NCBI GenBank assembly: GCA_023409535.1
Contig: JAEYGZ010000038.1
Coordinates: forward strand, 62,001 to 126,000
Direction: 5' to 3'
Source of the DNA: Bacillota bacterium
Lineage (GTDB): Bacteria; Bacillota; Clostridia; Lachnospirales; Lachnospiraceae
Length of the DNA stretch: 64,000 bases
Numbering within the stretch: the first letter of the stretch is position 1; each line of letters begins with the position of its first letter. The notes beneath the pieces are model-generated. The model was given only the letters and a program-made list of their open reading frames with translations, was not told where the DNA came from and did no database searches. The translations under genes were made by a program, and so were the position numbers. This document shows positions 61,566 to 64,000 of this stretch, piece after piece.

Positions 61566-62201
61566 ATGAGATTTGATTCATTTAACTCGATTTACTATAC
61601 AGGACTTTTCATCGTACCGGGATATATTATAGAAGAAATCATCGGAGCACTCATGCCACTGCGAAATTACTCGGACGGTGTTAAATTGCTGCGTTGCCTG
61701 ATCTATAGCGTCGTTAACTGTGCCGGATGCTCTTGGGCATACATCCTGATTACAAAGCATTTTACGGATACCGATCCTGTATACTGGCTCCTGGGCGTAC
61801 TTGTGACATTATTAGGCTCCGTGCTCCTTGGGTTTGTCATCGGTCTAATTCGCAAATACGGCATAATACGGGATATCTTAAGCAGGTATAAAATACAAAT
61901 TGAAACTGATATACCCTCAGCCTGGGACTATAAGTTCAGCAACATAACAGATAAAAAGTACGTTATCGTGGATATGACTGATGATACGAAAATATATGGA
62001 TTATTTGCTTATAATTCCTTTGCATCATCCGCACCGAACGAACGAGATCTTTATCTGGAGCAATGCTATACCTACCAGGAAGGCCAGCCCTGGGAGCCGG
62101 TGGAGCGAAACGAAGGAATCATTATCAAAGGCTCTATGATAAAAGCCATTACATTCTTTGAAGATCAGTATGAGGGGGATTATAGAGATGAGCAAATCTA
62201 A
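61566..62201 (+). CDS. DUF6338-like membrane protein
   Basis: The 211-residue protein has three hydrophobic segments in the first 100 residues (IYYTGLFIVPGYIIEEIIGA; LIYSVVNCAGCSWAYILI; LLGVLVTLLGSVLLGFVIG) and a soluble SH3-like end (VIVDMTDDTKIYGLFAYN; EGIIIKGSMIKAITFFED). This fits DUF6338, function unknown. It overlaps the start of the short gene at 62188 by 14 bases and is the last multi-exon-size gene before the CRISPR array. Confidence 0.78.
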   Translation: MRFDSFNSIYYTGLFIVPGYIIEEIIGALMPLRNYSDGVKLLRCLIYSVVNCAGCSWAYILITKHFTDTDPVYWLLGVLVTLLGSVLLGFVIGLIRKYGIIRDILSRYKIQIETDIPSAWDYKFSNITDKKYVIVDMTDDTKIYGLFAYNSFASSAPNERDLYLEQCYTYQEGQPWEPVERNEGIIIKGSMIKAITFFEDQYEGDYRDEQI

Positions 62202-62370
62202 TAACGATTTAAAATCCATACAAAACATGTTAAAAAATACGTTTGCAAAGGGATATCAGCCAACGAAGCCGCATCCAGAGAATCAAAAGAATGCAAATGG
62301 CAGATCGAAGCCGCCGGCGTGTGATTCACCGGTGACAAAGACGTCTGTGAAGGAAAAGCCCTTCGAATGA
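62188..62370 (+). CDS. Short hydrophilic protein coupled to the DUF6338 gene
   Basis: The 60-residue protein is basic, Lys/Asn/Pro-rich and probably disordered (MSKSNNDLKSIQNMLKNTFA, then KGYQPTKPHPENQKNANG). The ATG at 62188 overlaps the upstream gene by 14 bases in another frame, with GAGGGGG upstream, so it is translationally linked. Its stop lies inside the terminator hairpin. Related small proteins accompany DUF6338 genes; the function is unknown. Confidence 0.68.
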   Translation: MSKSNNDLKSIQNMLKNTFAKGYQPTKPHPENQKNANGRSKPPACDSPVTKTSVKEKPFE

Positions 62371-62390
62371 AGGGCTTTTCCTTCACTTTT
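62350..62390. terminator. Bidirectional terminator between the DUF6338 operon and the CRISPR array
   Basis: AAGGAAAAGCCCTTC pairs exactly with GAAGGGCTTTTCCTT around GAAT, and TTTTTT follows. It ends the rightward operon; it may also stop the leftward CRISPR transcript. Confidence 0.88.
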
Positions 62391-64000
62391 TTCAATCCAC
62401 GCACCCATAAAGGGTGCGACCAGGCTGTATCGCTTTTAAATACCGGTTGTATTCAATTTCAATCCATGCACCCATAAAGGGTGCGACGCTGAGTGGACTG
62501 TATTCATATACCGGTTTCCCGAAATTTCAATCCACGCACCCATAAAGGGTGCGACGCAGGCGCAAGTGTCAGCCAATCGAATACCGGTATATTTCAATCC
62601 ACGCACCCATAAAGGGTGCGACCAGAATCCGATGCGAAGGATATAAAATGGCTGCAGATTTCAATCCACGCACCCATAAAGGGTGCGACGGAAGAAAAAT
62701 CTATACATCTGATGTAGTAGTGATTTCAATCCACGCACCCATAAAGGGTGCGACTCAACTTCTATGAGGTCAAGCGAGCTGCCGTTTTATTTCAATCCAC
62801 GCACCCATAAAGGGTGCGACGATAGTCACCGTATCCGGGATCAAGAATGACATGAATTTCAATCCACGCACCCATAAAGGGTGCGACATTCAACAAATCA
62901 TTCACTCCGATGGCGATACAGATTTCAATCCACGCACCCATAAAGGGTGCGACTCCGTTTCTGCTGTAGTTGGCAAGTCCCTGCATAATTTCAATCCACG
63001 CACCCATAAAGGGTGCGACCAAATGTTGCTGTATCCGCACTTCCTGCAGTAGATATTTCAATCCACGCACCCATAAAGGGTGCGACTCCTATTGCACCAT
63101 TATATTTACTTAGCTTTTCATTTCAATCCACGCACCCATAAAGGGTGCGACGATCTTACCGGCCTGCAGTCAAAACTGGATCAGCTATTTCAATCCACGC
63201 ACCCATAAAGGGTGCGACGATAGATACCCTGAATGAATTCCTTAGGATTAACATTTCAATCCACGCACCCATAAAGGGTGCGACGCTGTTTAATTTCTCT
63301 ACCTTAGACCAAACAGAGATTTCAATCCACGCACCCATAAAGGGTGCGACGATGCCCTTGGTCACCTCAGTGATCACCGACACAACATTTCAATCCACGC
63401 ACCCATAAAGGGTGCGACTAAAGGGAAAATGCGTCATGTGTTTTCCCTTTTTTATTTCAATCCACGCACCCATAAAGGGTGCGACACCTTAAGCCCGGTG
63501 ATATGGTTAAATACGATCAATTTCAATCCACGCACCCATAAAGGGTGCGACCAGCAGCATCATAAATAATTAACGTTTGCATTATTTATTTCAATCCACG
63601 CACCCATAAAGGGTGCGACAAGTCTTGATTGAACCTCTGCGCGCAGGTTTATAGATTTCAATCCACGCACCCATAAAGGGTGCGACCGGTATCAGCCGAA
63701 ACGATTAATTTAACCGATCAATTTCAATCCACGCACCCATAAAGGGTGCGACCTTGGTTACTTTATGACCATTCATACACCGCTTGATTTCAATCCACGC
63801 ACCCATAAAGGGTGCGACAATATTACCAATATCTACATTATAATGCTCATGTAATTTCAATCCACGCACCCATAAAGGGTGCGACGATATTCAATGTACT
63901 TGCGATCACTGATGCTTCGTATTTCAATCCACGCACCCATAAAGGGTGCGACACTCTACCGTCAGTCTCTAAGCCGTGTTCTCTTTGATTTCAATCCACG
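62389..64000 (-). CRISPR. Type I-C-like CRISPR array: 24 full repeats, a partial 25th, 24 spacers
   Basis: The 32-base repeat begins ATTTCAATCCACGC and ends CATAAAGGGTGCGAC on the plus strand. It contains CGCACCC/GGGTGCG, which folds into a 7-bp hairpin. Read on the minus strand it runs from GTCGCACCC to GTGGATTGAAAT, the usual type I-C orientation, so transcription is leftward. Full repeats start at 62389, 62456, 62524, 62591, 62658, 62723 and so on to 63921; the last (63988) is cut by the window. Spacers are 33-36 bases. Repeat 1 has T for the first A and repeat 2 has ATGC for ACGC; such decay marks the trailer end. The leader and cas genes must lie to the right. Confidence 0.97.

Noticed and set aside
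62549..63408. Open frames on both strands across the array (repeating FNPRTHKGCD or VAPFMGAWIEI)
   Set aside because: They are translations of the CRISPR repeats, with no ribosome site and a repeat-length period.
1..64000. tRNA, rRNA, riboswitches and a replication origin
   Set aside because: No cloverleaf, rRNA segment, known riboswitch core or DnaA-box cluster was noticed by eye. A covariance-model scan would be needed to exclude small ones.

Overview
The window looks like the chromosome of a Gram-positive anaerobe of the Clostridia, most likely a Lachnospiraceae relative. The grounds are GGAGG-type ribosome binding sites almost everywhere, frequent TTG and GTG starts, rho-independent hairpins, the order parvulin lipoprotein - mfd - pth, YesM/YesN-controlled sugar uptake, CD3324-type and DUF4003-type proteins, and a type I-C-like CRISPR repeat. 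No rRNA or tRNA gene was seen. The assignment rests on gene content and not on a marker gene.

Bases 1-7200: the 3' part of a TdeIII-like restriction endonuclease with its beta-class methyltransferase, then two tandem leftward chemotaxis receptors that are clear duplicates, then a Y-family DNA polymerase with a short coupled partner. Bases 7400-17900: an A+T-rich, entirely leftward series of small, mostly unrelated enzyme genes (sugar isomerase, PstS-like lipoprotein, four GNAT-type acetyltransferases counting a remnant, nitroreductase, YdeI, CAT, YdcF, MsrA, a divergent carbamoyltransferase). They are separated by gene remnants and by short intergenic words that recur between otherwise unrelated genes. 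This reads as a mobile or recombination-prone cassette region. Bases 18000-24330: a two-component system, a CDF-like membrane protein, two paralogous membrane proteins, and a radical SAM/SPASM enzyme preceded by tiny ORFs and divergent from an NTF2-like protein.

Bases 24500-33040: a BlaI/M56 pair with two BlaI-type dyads on its promoter, a J-domain protein, small DNA-binding and zinc proteins, a methyltransferase, a small-molecule kinase, and a GMC oxidoreductase with its small partner. Bases 33200-40770: a decayed IS3-type transposase fragment, then an OmpR-type two-component system, a MacAB-like ABC efflux set, and a VanY-like carboxypeptidase. The same direct-repeat motif lies before both transcription units, so the regulator probably controls itself and the efflux/VanY unit. 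Bases 41000-43600: an SRAP protein, an XRE-regulated membrane operon with three evenly spaced operator words, and a MarR regulator with three GGTACC-centred dyads.

Bases 43900-54350: a carbohydrate locus. It has two cytoplasmic DUF5060-type glycoside hydrolases facing each other across a near-perfect palindrome, an LplA/B/C-type ABC importer, and a divergent YesM/YesN two-component system with a 24-bp-spaced direct repeat at the importer promoter. Bases 54480-61250 are conserved housekeeping (parvulin lipoprotein, mfd, pth) plus a DUF4003 protein. Bases 61566-62370 hold a DUF6338-like membrane protein and a short partner. From 62389 to the right edge there is a CRISPR array (24 full repeats, a partial 25th, 24 spacers), read leftward, whose leader and cas genes must lie to the right, outside the window.
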